From positions 1 through 64,000 of the forward strand of contig DDLV01000108.1 in the NCBI GenBank assembly GCA_002340325.1: a stretch of DNA of 64,000 nt, written 5' to 3'. The notes beneath the pieces are model-generated. The model searched no databases. It was not told the origin of the DNA and was given only the letters and a program-made list of their open reading frames with translations. Numbering within the stretch: the first letter of the stretch is position 1; the number at the start of each line of letters is the position of its first letter. This document shows positions 1 to 8,768 of this stretch, piece by piece. A program made the translations under genes and the position numbers. This DNA is from Glaciecola sp. UBA2563 (GTDB lineage Bacteria > Pseudomonadota > Gammaproteobacteria > Enterobacterales > Alteromonadaceae).

Positions 1-52
1 AATCCGTTTAATACGCGTCCACGGCAAAAAGCCGAAAGTCAAAGTAAGACGT

Positions 53-128
<76 letters not shown>

Positions 129-263
129 TTTTTTATCCGCATTTTCAAAACGCAACGCACTTCTAAATGGCAAAGCAATATATAGCTTGTCACCCGAGTA
201 TCGTTTCTGCAGTTTATCTTACCGGCACTACCGCAAGCTTACGCTGCGAAAGATTTTAGCGTC

Positions 264-1343
264 CTACTTTGCCGAAGCAATCACCTGTGTTTCCAAAGGC
301 GTAAACGTCATTGTAGATTTGCTAACTTCTTCGGCATTGAAGTAATTGTTTACTTCCGAAATCTCGATATACACTGGCATACCTGATTCTCGATCGAAGT
401 GTTTTTCGCCTGTTCGCATGAGTTTTACACGGTTGACTTTATCCATTGCGTTTGCAAATTGTTCTTCCGTTACCTGCGATTGTTGTTGAGACATATAGTC
501 AGCCATTGCTGATTTTATTTTTGTGAGTTGTGCGTCTGAGTAAGACTCGATGAAACTTAATTTAACAGGCTCGTCTTTTTGATCCGGATTTAGCATGGTT
601 AACCGGGTTGCCAATTCGAAAAAGTTATCAAAGCCTTCAACATAGTTTGTGTAGTCAATTACCGAATCTGTATCGACGAGCAGATCAGAACCGACGAATC
701 TAAATGCATCGCGGTAGTCAGATAAAATCGTTGCAAGGAATGCATTCTTATCGGGTTTTATTAATGATTCAAAAATAGCATCTAGCGTTGAGTGCATCAC
801 CGTTTCTGGGTCTTTAAAGTTGTCTTTGTAGAGTTGTTGAACTTCTTCAGAAGAGCGAACCTGCATCATTACGTGTTGAACTTTTTTAGAAAACGCATGA
901 GCATCAACAATATCGATGGGATAACCAGATGTATCACTGAAAATATGCAGATCAAGCGCCGCAGCTGATTCTAGGAATGTTTTCATAAGTGTGCTTAGGG
1001 CAAGCGATTGATTTTCAGTGAACCCTTGAATTTTGAATTCAGATTTGTTGACTTTGGTAAAGCCTTGGTCTGAACGCCAGATTAGGTGTCCATCCTGCGT
1101 TCTTCCCTCAAGCGTCAACAGGGCAGAAGACTCTAGATCTACGTTGAAATCACCTGACGAGAATACATACGATGAGTCAATTCTAAACTGAGAGCCAATG
1201 GGCAAGCTCAAAGGATAAGCCATCATGCGTAGATCGTTGCTCGAATTGGTATCTGGTTTGTTTTCTTGCGCAAACGCAAAGGATGATAATAAAGCGATAA
1301 AGAAAGAAAAACTGACGAGTGCGGGAAAGCGTTTGATATTCAT
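264..1343 (-). CDS. secreted protein of unknown function
   Basis: A 359-residue protein read from the ATG at 1343, which begins directly with a signal peptide (MNIKRFPALVSFSFFIALL, cleavage near AFA-QE). The open frame extends 39 codons further upstream, but that extension would bury the signal peptide. The mature part has no membrane segment and no motif I recognise; its C-terminal third (roughly residues 300-355, ending in an alternating polar/hydrophobic strand pattern with FDRESGMPVYIEIS) resembles beta-rich periplasmic proteins that probe steroid- or lipid-sized ligands, but that is only an impression. It lies between tRNA-Phe and a PagL-like gene on the same strand, with nearly 300 bases before it, so it is probably transcribed alone. 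Function unknown. Confidence 0.75.
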   Translation of the reverse strand: MNIKRFPALVSFSFFIALLSSFAFAQENKPDTNSSNDLRMMAYPLSLPIGSQFRIDSSYVFSSGDFNVDLESSALLTLEGRTQDGHLIWRSDQGFTKVNKSEFKIQGFTENQSLALSTLMKTFLESAAALDLHIFSDTSGYPIDIVDAHAFSKKVQHVMMQVRSSEEVQQLYKDNFKDPETVMHSTLDAIFESLIKPDKNAFLATILSDYRDAFRFVGSDLLVDTDSVIDYTNYVEGFDNFFELATRLTMLNPDQKDEPVKLSFIESYSDAQLTKIKSAMADYMSQQQSQVTEEQFANAMDKVNRVKLMRTGEKHFDRESGMPVYIEISEVNNYFNAEEVSKSTMTFTPLETQVIASAK

Positions 1344-1640
1344 AGAAATGCCCCATTTGTTGCAGAGGTTTGACTGCCAGGCCAACAAATCGGAGCGATT
1401 ACCTAATTTGCGTTGAACAAAAAAAGAAATGTCTCCAACCCAATGCACACTAAGATACAAATTAAGTCAGCCATCAACTTATAACTATGTATCGACACTT
1501 GGATATAACATTTAAGTCTGATATCGACCTTTCGCTAATAAACGCTTGATCAACAGGTTCTGTAAAACCCCACTCTCGTTATCAATGCGTTTTGGAGATG
1601 TGACTAGAGACTTCGCGATGGGTATGGAGGTAAACGAACC
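1344..1640. other. intergenic region, no gene seen
   Basis: About 300 bases between two minus-strand genes. It must hold the promoter of the secreted protein at 264-1343 and the 3' end of the PagL-like transcript. I see no convincing terminator hairpin and no conserved small reading frame. Confidence 0.5.
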
Positions 1641-2213
1641 TTAAAAATTATACGCATATGCAAAATTTAAAAAATCTAACCCTGGATTTTTTGAATTTAG
1701 GCCACCATTGCTATAGTGCATGTATCTTACGGAAACTGATTGCGCTAGATTATCGCCAAACGCTAAGGTTAAGCCAATGCGGTCCTCGAATTGATAATGT
1801 GAACCCACGTCTTTACCTGCAAATTGCGTATCTTCCAATAGTGAAACACCTATCCCAAATTCCCATTTAAGCGGGTAAATGCCTTTTATGTGATGAAACG
1901 TCTTACCTACGACTGGACTAAGTGCAATCGCATAGTTCACCTCATGTGAGTTTTCGCTGCCATATTCCCAAAAATTTACGCTCATTTCCCAATAAACATC
2001 TAACGTGTCAAAGTAGGGAACGTTATGCCATTGATGTTGATGCGGTCGATATGCCAGCCTTACGCCGCTGATATCATCACTTCCAATCAAAAAATCAACA
2101 GCTATTGCCTGCGTGCGACTATTGCTCGATATTGCTTCTGCATCAACTGGCATCAGCTGGAAGATGGTGAATACAATTGCCGCGAATGCGGCCTTCTTTA
2201 TACGGATTAACAT
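1641..2213 (-). CDS. PagL-like lipid A 3-O-deacylase (acyloxyacyl hydrolase family)
   Basis: A 190-residue outer-membrane barrel protein with an N-terminal signal peptide (cleavage near VDA-EA) and a C-terminal Phe, typical of barrel proteins. PagL removes the 3-O-linked acyl chain of lipid A in the outer membrane. The catalytic His-x-Ser signature is present as HYSNGG near the C-terminus (His166, Ser168), followed by NPG as in the family. The residue 14 positions after the His, which is the catalytic Glu in Pseudomonas PagL, is Asp180 here. Length fits the family (about 170-200). The family is read from the motif and barrel pattern; activity is inferred. It has its own intergenic spaces on both sides, so it is probably monocistronic. 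Confidence 0.78.
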   Translation of the reverse strand: MLIRIKKAAFAAIVFTIFQLMPVDAEAISSNSRTQAIAVDFLIGSDDISGVRLAYRPHQHQWHNVPYFDTLDVYWEMSVNFWEYGSENSHEVNYAIALSPVVGKTFHHIKGIYPLKWEFGIGVSLLEDTQFAGKDVGSHYQFEDRIGLTLAFGDNLAQSVSVRYMHYSNGGLNSKNPGLDFLNFAYAYNF

Positions 2214-2364
2214 AATTCTCTCCTATTTGTGCTTGCTGAATAAATAGGGCAGAAATACTTTAATTAAATTGACAAAAATCGATGTAATTAATCGAAAAAA
2301 TTCAAACTTTTAGGTGAAATTTTTTTGCGATTGGCCATTTGGTCATAGAACTGATTACGAAGAA

Positions 2365-3141
2365 TCACTCGCTAGTATGATCTTTACCAGCATGTTCAAC
2401 TTGGCGATAGAACTGTCCGTTTTGAATAAAGTACGCGCTTTGTTGTAGGACGTAGCGATTTGATCGCATGAGATAGTGTTTGAGCGGCACGGTAATAAAG
2501 TCCTGCATCGCATCAAGTCTGGCGCTTTCCACTGAAACAACGCCATCATCGGGTCCAGGTAAAATCGAATCAGTAATAAGATTGTTGTTGCCATCTCCGG
2601 CAATTATACCAAGCTCAAAATCGACAGGGTCCAATTGATTCACCCAACTGGTTTTTTTCGCGCTTAATTGAATCGTTGCTGGACTAGGTTCAGCAAAAGG
2701 CAATCCGCTTGTCGAATCAACTATTTCACTCCCTCTATTGGGAGGCGCCAACATCACAACTCGACCGGGTTTTTTGTCGTCATTAATCTGAAAATAATAT
2801 CTCACCAAAATACCGCCCATTGAATGTGTGACGAAATGCGGTGGAGATTGCGCATTGTCAATCACATCATCGATCTGCGGCGCAAGATAGTCTGTCACTA
2901 GTGTAGGAATATCAAATTTGGTTGATGGGTAGCTAACGTTAACAACCGTATAACCGAGCTTTCGGTAATAGCGTTCAACAGGTCTCATTGCACTGCTGTC
3001 TCGCCAAAGGCCATGAAGCAGAATGACCGTGCCATCTCCGTCATTAACAAGATTGTTGGCAAGTTCCTCTATTGGCCTAGATTTGCTTTGGCAAGAAAAT
3101 ATGAACGCTAAACTAAAAAAAACAAATATCGCTTTTATCAA
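2365..3141 (-). CDS. lipase-like alpha/beta hydrolase, probable lipoprotein
   Basis: A 258-residue protein with an N-terminal hydrophobic stretch ending in a Cys (Cys17, context FIFSC) that suggests a lipoprotein signal, although the box is not ideal. The fold is alpha/beta hydrolase: the oxyanion-hole motif LLHGLWRDS (residues 41-49), the nucleophile elbow THSMGG with Ser107, an acidic residue in PDDG (Asp198/199) and a His in KHYLM (His222) form a plausible triad. Such proteins are triacylglycerol-lipase-like esterases acting at the envelope; the substrate is unknown. It diverges from the phosphoesterase at 3376, with about 230 AT-rich bases between them for both promoters. Confidence 0.8.
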   Translation of the reverse strand: MIKAIFVFFSLAFIFSCQSKSRPIEELANNLVNDGDGTVILLHGLWRDSSAMRPVERYYRKLGYTVVNVSYPSTKFDIPTLVTDYLAPQIDDVIDNAQSPPHFVTHSMGGILVRYYFQINDDKKPGRVVMLAPPNRGSEIVDSTSGLPFAEPSPATIQLSAKKTSWVNQLDPVDFELGIIAGDGNNNLITDSILPGPDDGVVSVESARLDAMQDFITVPLKHYLMRSNRYVLQQSAYFIQNGQFYRQVEHAGKDHTSE

Positions 3142-3375
3142 AAAAATATCCTATATGCGTGTAATGTTATTTAGTTATACATTTACCCGTTCAGTTCCGC
3201 ACTGAAATAAAATATTACAAAAACGTAATACCGAATAACGCCGCTCAACTATTTATCTCTTAAAATTTGTGAAATAGATTGTCAATAAACAGTCAAAAAT
3301 CATTCACGTAAACGTCATGATTGCACTTTACTCTACACTCCCGAGTTAGTCACAACTTGGGGCAATTTCATAATC

Positions 3376-4185
3376 ATGAATAACACCAACAATACCTGCG
3401 CAAAAAAGTACTACAACAGCGTGTTTATATCGGACATCCATTTGGGTAGTTTGGATTGCAAAGCGGATTATTTGCTTCAGTTTCTAAACAGTTTTCATTG
3501 CGAAAAGCTATATTTGGTAGGAGACATCGTCGATATGTGGGCCATGAGTAAACAGTTTAGATGGCCAGCCAAACACAACGACATCATGCACAAAATTTTT
3601 CAAATAAGTCAAACAGATACCCAGGTATATTACCTACCAGGGAATCATGACGAACCGCTTCAAAAGTATACGGGTTTTGAGTTATCTCAAATAAAGATAA
3701 GACGTGAAATGGTGCATAAAACTCAAGATGGCAAACGTTATTTGGTGTTTCACGGAGACCAATGTGATGGAGATGTAACACTTGGAAAGTTTGAATCCTG
3801 GATTGGGGATAAAGGCTATGATTTTTTGCTAATGCTAAATCGTTGGTATCACCTTTATAAACAAAAAACGAATAAAGAATACTGGTCTCTCGCAGGTTAC
3901 ATTAAGTCCAAAATAAAGGGGGCAAATGCCGCAATTGAGAGGTATAAAAAGGCCTCTGCGAAACATGCAAAGCAGCGCGGATTGGACGGTGTTATTTGTG
4001 GGCATATCCATCACCCGGAGTCTTGTGTTATCGACGGCATTGAATACCATAATGATGGTGATTGGGTCGAGAATTGCTCCGCATTGGTGGAAGATATATC
4101 TGGCAGTCTGCAACTGGTTCGTTTTGACGAAATGACCTCAATATCGACAGATATTTCAACAAAAATACCTGCACGCGCCGCTTAA
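3376..4185 (+). CDS. UDP-2,3-diacylglucosamine diphosphatase-like metallophosphoesterase
   Basis: A 269-residue calcineurin-type phosphoesterase of the LpxH-like group. All metal-binding blocks are visible: SDIHLG (Asp20, His22), GDIVDMW (Asp50), GNHDE (Asn90, His91), FHGDQCD (His126) and CGHIHHPE (His210, His212). No signal peptide, so cytoplasmic. Proteins like this are annotated as UDP-2,3-diacylglucosamine diphosphatases because of similarity to LpxH, but many longer relatives (about 270 residues) sit outside lipid A operons and their substrate is unproven. The lipase and PagL-like genes nearby make a lipid or envelope role attractive. The stop codon lies inside the stem of a terminator hairpin. 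Confidence 0.82.
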   Translation: MNNTNNTCAKKYYNSVFISDIHLGSLDCKADYLLQFLNSFHCEKLYLVGDIVDMWAMSKQFRWPAKHNDIMHKIFQISQTDTQVYYLPGNHDEPLQKYTGFELSQIKIRREMVHKTQDGKRYLVFHGDQCDGDVTLGKFESWIGDKGYDFLLMLNRWYHLYKQKTNKEYWSLAGYIKSKIKGANAAIERYKKASAKHAKQRGLDGVICGHIHHPESCVIDGIEYHNDGDWVENCSALVEDISGSLQLVRFDEMTSISTDISTKIPARAA

Positions 4186-4205
4186 TAATAGCGGCGTCTT
4201 TATTT
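4176..4205 (+). terminator. intrinsic terminator after the phosphoesterase gene
   Basis: CGCCGC (4176-4181) pairs with GCGGCG (4191-4196) around a 9-base loop that contains the stop codon, followed by a T-rich tail (tctttatttct). The stem is short but GC-only. Confidence 0.6.
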
Positions 4206-4317
4206 CTCTATTGCGTGATTCAATTTCAACAAAGGTCGCGCAATAGTTTGAATTTCTAAACATTTTAAAATACTGTTATGTTATTCTTTAGTTGTTTTTC
4301 TCAAATCGAATTGGTCA

Positions 4318-6690
4318 ATGTTCAAAGATATAGTGCACAAAACTGTTGCGCTGTCCGTGATTTTCTTCCCTTTTCTTCTGTTTGCACAATCTCCCCTCGA
4401 GATACCCTCGCTTGATAATGAAGTGATTGTCGACGGAGAATTTGCACTTGATGAATGGGAAGGTGCAGGTGCAACAAAACTCTCATATGTCACAAGACCC
4501 TATGAAAACGCTCAAGCGCCAGTAGAAACAATTGTTCATTATTTCACCGATATAGATACACTTTATGTTGTATTCATTGCAAAAGACCCCGAAGTCGACC
4601 AAATAAGAGCGTTCCTACGTGATAGGGATAGAAATTTTTCAGATGATCTCGTCGGGATAAAACTCGATCCCTATAACGACGGTCGGCTAGCCTATCAGTT
4701 TTTTGTAAATCCACTTGGTGTGCAAGCTGATGTTATCGAAAATGAAATGAATCGCTCTGAAAGTGAAAGCTGGAATGGGATTTGGGAATCTGCAGGCCAA
4801 ATTAACGATCAAGGGTATGTCGTTGAGATGGCTATCCCATTGAGACTGATGAATTTTGTCGAATCTGAAGGCAAGAAAACTTGGGGTATTGAGTTTGTTA
4901 GATTCTATCCAAGAAAAGACAATTTTCGTATCAGCCACGTCACCTTTGATCGCGATAATTCGTGTAACTTGTGTCAGATGGGTGAAATTTCGGGATTTGA
5001 AAATGCAAGGCAAAGCGAAAACTTATCCGTTGTGCCGACGTTGGTTATTGGAAGTTCAAGAACAAGAGACCCCGAAGCAAACAGTGATTGGGAATACGAT
5101 TCGAATGTAGAGCCTGGATTGGATGTCAATTGGGGAATAACACCTGAGCTAACGTTAACGGGCACGCTTAATCCGGATTTCTCGCAGGTAGAGTCGGATG
5201 TAGCACAGCTTTCAATTAACGATACCTTTGCGCTATTTTTTCCTGAGCGCAGACCATTTTTCGTTGAAAATGCGGACTATTTTTCAACAGTGCAAAACTT
5301 AGTCTACACCCGGAACATTGGCGCGCCAGACTATGGTGCTAAAATAACGGGAAGACTGGATAACCATTCCATCGGCGCTTTTATCGCCAATGATGAAAGC
5401 ACGACGTTTCTATTGCCAGGTAATTTGGGTTCCAGTGTCGCAAGCCTAGATGAGGAATCTATAAACCTTGCTGCCCGTTATCGCTTTGATTATTCGAATG
5501 CACTATCACTTGGAACGCTCGCCACTGTGCGCGAATCTGATTCTTACCACAACTACCTTTTAAGCGGCGATATCCGTTATTTGATCTCCTCTACCGATAC
5601 ATTGCGCATGCAATATATTGTGTCAGAAACGGAATATCCGGAGAATTTTTTCTCAGAGTTTTGCGATGACGCATGCGACCGAATTGATAACATCAATGAG
5701 CAAACATTACGCGCTGCAAAGAATGGCCCATTCACAGGATATTCTTACCGCATCATCTATGATCGCACGACACGAGATTACTTTTTGCGATTGAGACAAA
5801 ACTTTGATAGCGAGGATTTTAGGGCAGACCTAGGATTTGTTAATTCTATTGATAGAGAATTTTCGCTTATCGGTGCTGGCTACCGGTGGTGGAATGACGA
5901 TAGTTGGTGGAACAGAATTACCGTTTACACTGACTTTGACATAACTAAAAATAGCAATGGCGAACTCATCGAACGTGAAGGTCAAATAGAGTTTAGCATT
6001 CAGGGCGATCTACAAAGCTATTTTGAGACTGGATATGTCGAACGAACGCGAGTAGGGCTGCGACAGAGTGACTTACTTGGTGGATTTATTGCTGATCCGG
6101 AATTCGTTTTTTCAGATTTATCCGACGAAGACTTGTCTTCATTAATTTCGATTGACAACAGGACAAGTCAGTTTACGGAAAAAAGTCTCTATACCTTTTT
6201 TGAAATGAGGCCAACGGCAAATATCGAATTTTATGCATTTGTAAGAATTGGCGATCGAATCGACTTTGCGAACAATCGCTTAGGTGATGAGCTTCGAAGC
6301 GAACTCGGATTTGAATTAAATCTTGGCAGGCACTTCACATTCACGCTGGATCATGAATACAATTCTCTTGATGCAGACGGACAGCCACTTTTTGATGCGA
6401 ATTTGTACGACGCTAGGCTTACCTATCAGTTCGATCCCAGACAATTTGTCAGGCTTGTTATATCGTATTCAGAAATTGATAGAAATCCTGATAACTATCT
6501 ATTTAGTGATGTCGATAGGAATAGCAAGAATTTAGGCTTACAGTTTTTGTATTCATACAAGGTCAATCCGTTGACAAAGTTTTTTGTCGGGTATTCACAA
6601 GGTGGATTTGATAACGACAATCTTTCAGCATTGACGACGAGTAACCAATCAGTGTTTTTAAAATTCAGCTACGCTTGGATGCCGTTTTAA
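4318..6690 (+). CDS. DUF5916 outer-membrane protein with N-terminal CBM9-like domain
   Basis: A 790-residue secreted protein with a signal peptide (residues 1-23, cleavage near FAQ-SP). Residues about 30-210 look like the CBM9-type sugar-binding sandwich found at the N-terminus of this family: VIVDGEFALDEWEGA at the start and KTWGIEFVRFYPRK later. The remainder is rich in alternating aromatic/polar strands (for example RPFFVENADYFS, then many short Asp/Asn turns) ending in SVFLKFSYAWMPF, as expected of a transmembrane beta barrel with a C-terminal aromatic. The family is widespread in marine Proteobacteria and Bacteroidetes and is of unknown function. It is flanked by a terminator upstream and a convergent gene 5 bases downstream. 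Confidence 0.8.
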   Translation: MFKDIVHKTVALSVIFFPFLLFAQSPLEIPSLDNEVIVDGEFALDEWEGAGATKLSYVTRPYENAQAPVETIVHYFTDIDTLYVVFIAKDPEVDQIRAFLRDRDRNFSDDLVGIKLDPYNDGRLAYQFFVNPLGVQADVIENEMNRSESESWNGIWESAGQINDQGYVVEMAIPLRLMNFVESEGKKTWGIEFVRFYPRKDNFRISHVTFDRDNSCNLCQMGEISGFENARQSENLSVVPTLVIGSSRTRDPEANSDWEYDSNVEPGLDVNWGITPELTLTGTLNPDFSQVESDVAQLSINDTFALFFPERRPFFVENADYFSTVQNLVYTRNIGAPDYGAKITGRLDNHSIGAFIANDESTTFLLPGNLGSSVASLDEESINLAARYRFDYSNALSLGTLATVRESDSYHNYLLSGDIRYLISSTDTLRMQYIVSETEYPENFFSEFCDDACDRIDNINEQTLRAAKNGPFTGYSYRIIYDRTTRDYFLRLRQNFDSEDFRADLGFVNSIDREFSLIGAGYRWWNDDSWWNRITVYTDFDITKNSNGELIEREGQIEFSIQGDLQSYFETGYVERTRVGLRQSDLLGGFIADPEFVFSDLSDEDLSSLISIDNRTSQFTEKSLYTFFEMRPTANIEFYAFVRIGDRIDFANNRLGDELRSELGFELNLGRHFTFTLDHEYNSLDADGQPLFDANLYDARLTYQFDPRQFVRLVISYSEIDRNPDNYLFSDVDRNSKNLGLQFLYSYKVNPLTKFFVGYSQGGFDNDNLSALTTSNQSVFLKFSYAWMPF

Positions 6691-6694
6691 ACTC

Positions 6695-7165
6695 TCAAAG
6701 AAACTTTGCGTAATCATTGACTAATTGATGTATAAGCTCTTTGGTGTCTTTGTCCTCAATATAGCTAAAGTCCGCAAAATCAAAACCAGGCGCTACGCTG
6801 CAACCCAGCAATGTATATTCACCAGTGCTTTCTGCGGCTTGATAATGGCCGGCATTAACTACGTGGTAATAATGAGTATTTTCGCCCAACTGTATATCCT
6901 CAATATTGCCGTTATCAAATGTCAACAATCGCAAAGGAGAACCTTCATATAAATTCCAAATTTCATCGTGTAATACACGATGCCATCTGCTGATTTGACC
7001 GGCAGTTAAGAGAAAATATATATGCGTCATCGCTGGTCGGGTTTGAAGTACAGTTGGTGACTTGACCGAATGCTCTGAACGAAACTGCTCGCTATAGAAT
7101 CCACCCTCTGGATGCGCAATGAGGCCGTATTTGTTGATCAAATGCGCGATTTTCTGACTTGTCAT
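6695..7165 (-). CDS. DUF985 cupin-like protein
   Basis: A 156-residue soluble protein of the cupin-type DUF985 family. The hallmark start IAHLINKYGLIAHPEGGFYS is followed by beta strands with IYFLLTAGQISRWHRV and DEIWNLYEGSPL, and by the closing YTLLGCSVAPGFDFADF. Members are small beta-barrel proteins whose substrate is unknown; some have been linked to sugar binding. It converges on the DUF5916 gene with 5 bases between stop codons and lies divergent to the rpsF operon. No regulatory feature recognised. Confidence 0.85.
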   Translation of the reverse strand: MTSQKIAHLINKYGLIAHPEGGFYSEQFRSEHSVKSPTVLQTRPAMTHIYFLLTAGQISRWHRVLHDEIWNLYEGSPLRLLTFDNGNIEDIQLGENTHYYHVVNAGHYQAAESTGEYTLLGCSVAPGFDFADFSYIEDKDTKELIHQLVNDYAKFL

Positions 7166-7295
7166 TTCCTTACCTTTATAAGTCCATCAAGAATGTTTAA
7201 TCGGTTTGCATGCTGTGGAATGCCTTATGAGTGCGGCAAATAACGCAAACAATGCAAAAACTAGTTATTAACGTGGTGTATACAGCATTTAGGTC

Positions 7296-7324
7296 TTGTG
7301 GGTAAAGGCGCTTTTCTATATACT
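7296..7324 (+). promoter_or_regulatory. sigma-70 promoter of the rpsF operon
   Basis: A -35 box TTGTGG (7296-7301), a 17-base spacer and a -10 box TATACT (7319-7324), followed by a GC-rich discriminator (CGCGCACC), which is typical of stringently controlled ribosomal promoters. The predicted start near 7331 gives an 80-base leader. Confidence 0.65.
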
Positions 7325-7372
7325 CGCGCACCTTGCAGTCAACACCACGTTCCTTGCCTTCATAACAGTAGA

Positions 7373-7406
7373 CTGCTCTGTTCGAGGCTTCAACCGTAGG
7401 GAGCAG
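7373..7406 (+). promoter_or_regulatory. S6:S18-type ribosomal protein leader hairpin
   Basis: CTGCTC (7373-7378) pairs with GAGCAG (7401-7406), putting the Shine-Dalgarno sequence (GGGAG) of rpsF inside the stem two bases before the ATG. A CCG triplet (7394-7396) lies on the 3' side of the enclosed loop, the position where the known S6:S18 mRNA motif carries its conserved CCG. The arrangement fits feedback repression of the operon by the S6-S18 complex, which mimics its 16S site. Pairing and CCG are seen; function is by analogy. Confidence 0.6.
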
Positions 7407-7408
7407 AA

Positions 7409-7801
7409 ATGCGTCATTACGAAATTGTATTTATGGTTCACCCAGATCAGAGTGAACAAGTGCCCGGTATGATTGAAAAATACAAGGGTATCCTAGAGCA
7501 AGACGGCGGCACTATCCATCGTCTAGAAGACTGGGGACGCCGTCAATTGGCATACCCAATCGAAAAACTTCACAAAGCCCATTATGTTCTTATCAATGTA
7601 GAAGCAACCGCTGAAGCCGTTGAAGAGCTAGAAACAGCTTTTCGTTTCAACGATATAGTCCTTCGTAACCTCGTTATGCGAACTAAGTCTTCGGTAACCG
7701 AGCCATCTCCAATGGCAAAAGAAGAGCGTCGCGAAGAAAGAAAAGAGCGACCGGCGCCAGCTCCAAAACCGGAAGCTAAAGAAAAAGAAGGAGAGTCATA
7801 A
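7409..7801 (+). CDS. rpsF: 30S ribosomal protein S6
   Basis: 130 residues. Begins [20 protein letters not shown] and keeps the S6 core including the segment [20 protein letters not shown]. The C-terminal tail (residues 100-130) is a charged, Glu/Lys-rich extension with [18 protein letters not shown], comparable to the acidic tail that is glutamylated in E. coli but with a Lys/Pro-rich character. S6 pairs with S18 in the platform of the 30S subunit. It is first in the operon; the TAA overlaps the ATG of rpsR by one base (7801), implying translational coupling. The primosomal gene priB, which sits between rpsF and rpsR in E. coli, is absent here. Confidence 0.98.
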   Translation: MRHYEIVFMVHPDQSEQVPGMIEKYKGILEQDGGTIHRLEDWGRRQLAYPIEKLHKAHYVLINVEATAEAVEELETAFRFNDIVLRNLVMRTKSSVTEPSPMAKEERREERKERPAPAPKPEAKEKEGES

Positions 7802-8028
7802 TGGCCCGTTATTTTAGACGTCGTAAATTCTGTCGTTTTTCCGCAGAAGGTATCCAGGAAATCGACTATAAGGACATCGCATTGTTGAAAAACTATATCA
7901 CTGAAAGTGGCAAAATTGTGCCTAGCCGTATTACTGGCACCAGTGCAAAGTACCAACGTCAATTGTCAACGGCTATAAAACGCGCTCGTTTCTTAGCGTT
8001 GTTGCCTTATACTGACTCTCATTCTTAA
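7801..8028 (+). CDS. rpsR: 30S ribosomal protein S18
   Basis: 75 residues, the standard bacterial length. Carries the S18 signature with [20 protein letters not shown] and the basic RNA-binding segment around [12 protein letters not shown]18 binds 16S rRNA as a heterodimer with S6. The start codon overlaps the rpsF stop by one base, and rplI follows after 18 bases. Confidence 0.98.
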   Translation: MARYFRRRKFCRFSAEGIQEIDYKDIALLKNYITESGKIVPSRITGTSAKYQRQLSTAIKRARFLALLPYTDSHS

Positions 8029-8046
8029 GAAAGCGGTAGGTTAATA

Positions 8047-8499
8047 ATGGACATCATTTTATTAGACAAAATTGCTAACCTTGGTGGCTTAGGTGATCAA
8101 GTATCAGTGAAATCAGGTTATGCGCGTAACTTTCTGTTTCCTAAAGGCAAAGCAGTGCCTGCTACAAAGGAAAATGTTGAAAAGTTTGAACAGCGTCGAG
8201 CAGAACTTGAAGCTAAAATTGCAGATGCTTTGGCTGCGGCTGAAGCGAAAGCTGAGCAAATCAATGCATTAGATGACATCACAATTGCTGCGCCTGCAGG
8301 TGATGAAGGTAAACTTTTTGGCTCAGTTGGAACACGCGATATTGCTGAAGCTATTACTGCGGCAGGTGTTGAAGTCACCAAAGCTGAAGTAAAGCTACCT
8401 ACAGGTACTTTGCGTGAAACAGGTGAATACGACATCGATATCCAAGTACACGGCGACGTTACTGCCGTAGTTAAACTTGTAATCATTGCAGAAGCGTAA
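8047..8499 (+). CDS. rplI: 50S ribosomal protein L9
   Basis: 150 residues, typical for L9. The N-terminal domain begins [19 protein letters not shown] and contains the L9 signature with [14 protein letters not shown]; a long connecting helix rich in Ala/Glu/Lys (about 41-75) leads to the C-terminal domain with [13 protein letters not shown]9 sits at the base of the L1 stalk. Last gene of the operon, closed by a strong terminator 17 bases downstream. In many bacteria dnaB follows directly; here dnaB is 9 kb away. Confidence 0.98.
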   Translation: MDIILLDKIANLGGLGDQVSVKSGYARNFLFPKGKAVPATKENVEKFEQRRAELEAKIADALAAAEAKAEQINALDDITIAAPAGDEGKLFGSVGTRDIAEAITAAGVEVTKAEVKLPTGTLRETGEYDIDIQVHGDVTAVVKLVIIAEA

Positions 8500-8515
8500 A
8501 TTCTATTAAGATTGT

Positions 8516-8545
8516 TAAAAAAGCAGGCATCGGCCTGCTTTTTTT
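8516..8545 (+). terminator. intrinsic terminator of rpsF-rpsR-rplI (probably bidirectional)
   Basis: AAGCAGGC (8521-8528), a 4-base loop, GCCTGCTT (8533-8540), then five more T. An A-tract precedes the stem, so the minus-strand transcript of the XRE gene (stop at 8547) could also end here. Confidence 0.9.
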
Positions 8546-8546
8546 A

Positions 8547-8768
8547 TTAAGTAATACTGCATCGATCTTCGTTTGCATATTCATCGTCAAAGATATCTTC
8601 AATTGGCAGTTTAAATAATCGCGCAGCCTTAAATGCTAAGGGTAAACTTGGGTCAAACTTTCCTTTCTCTATTGCATTAATGGTCTGTCTCGACACATCT
8701 AGTGCATTTGCCAAATCCGCTTGTGTCCAATCTCTCTCAGCTCGAAGCACCTTAAGTCGATTTTTCAC
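8547..8768 (-). CDS. XRE-family helix-turn-helix regulator
   Basis: 73 residues, essentially one HTH_3 domain: RLKVLRAERDWTQADLANAL followed by the recognition helix region DVSRQTINAIEKGKFDP and the family-typical ending LAFKAARLFKLPIEDIF. Its ATG overlaps the stop of the membrane-protein gene upstream by four bases (8765-8768), so the two are one transcriptional and translational unit. Pairs of a small membrane protein and a compact XRE regulator of this kind are common in bacteria, with the regulator presumed to control its own operon. A candidate operator lies upstream of the pair. Confidence 0.88.
   Translation of the reverse strand: MKNRLKVLRAERDWTQADLANALDVSRQTINAIEKGKFDPSLPLAFKAARLFKLPIEDIFDDEYANEDRCSIT

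Noticed and set aside
264..1460. Long form (398 residues) of the first protein
   Set aside because: The extra 39 residues precede a clear signal peptide, so translation must start at 1343.
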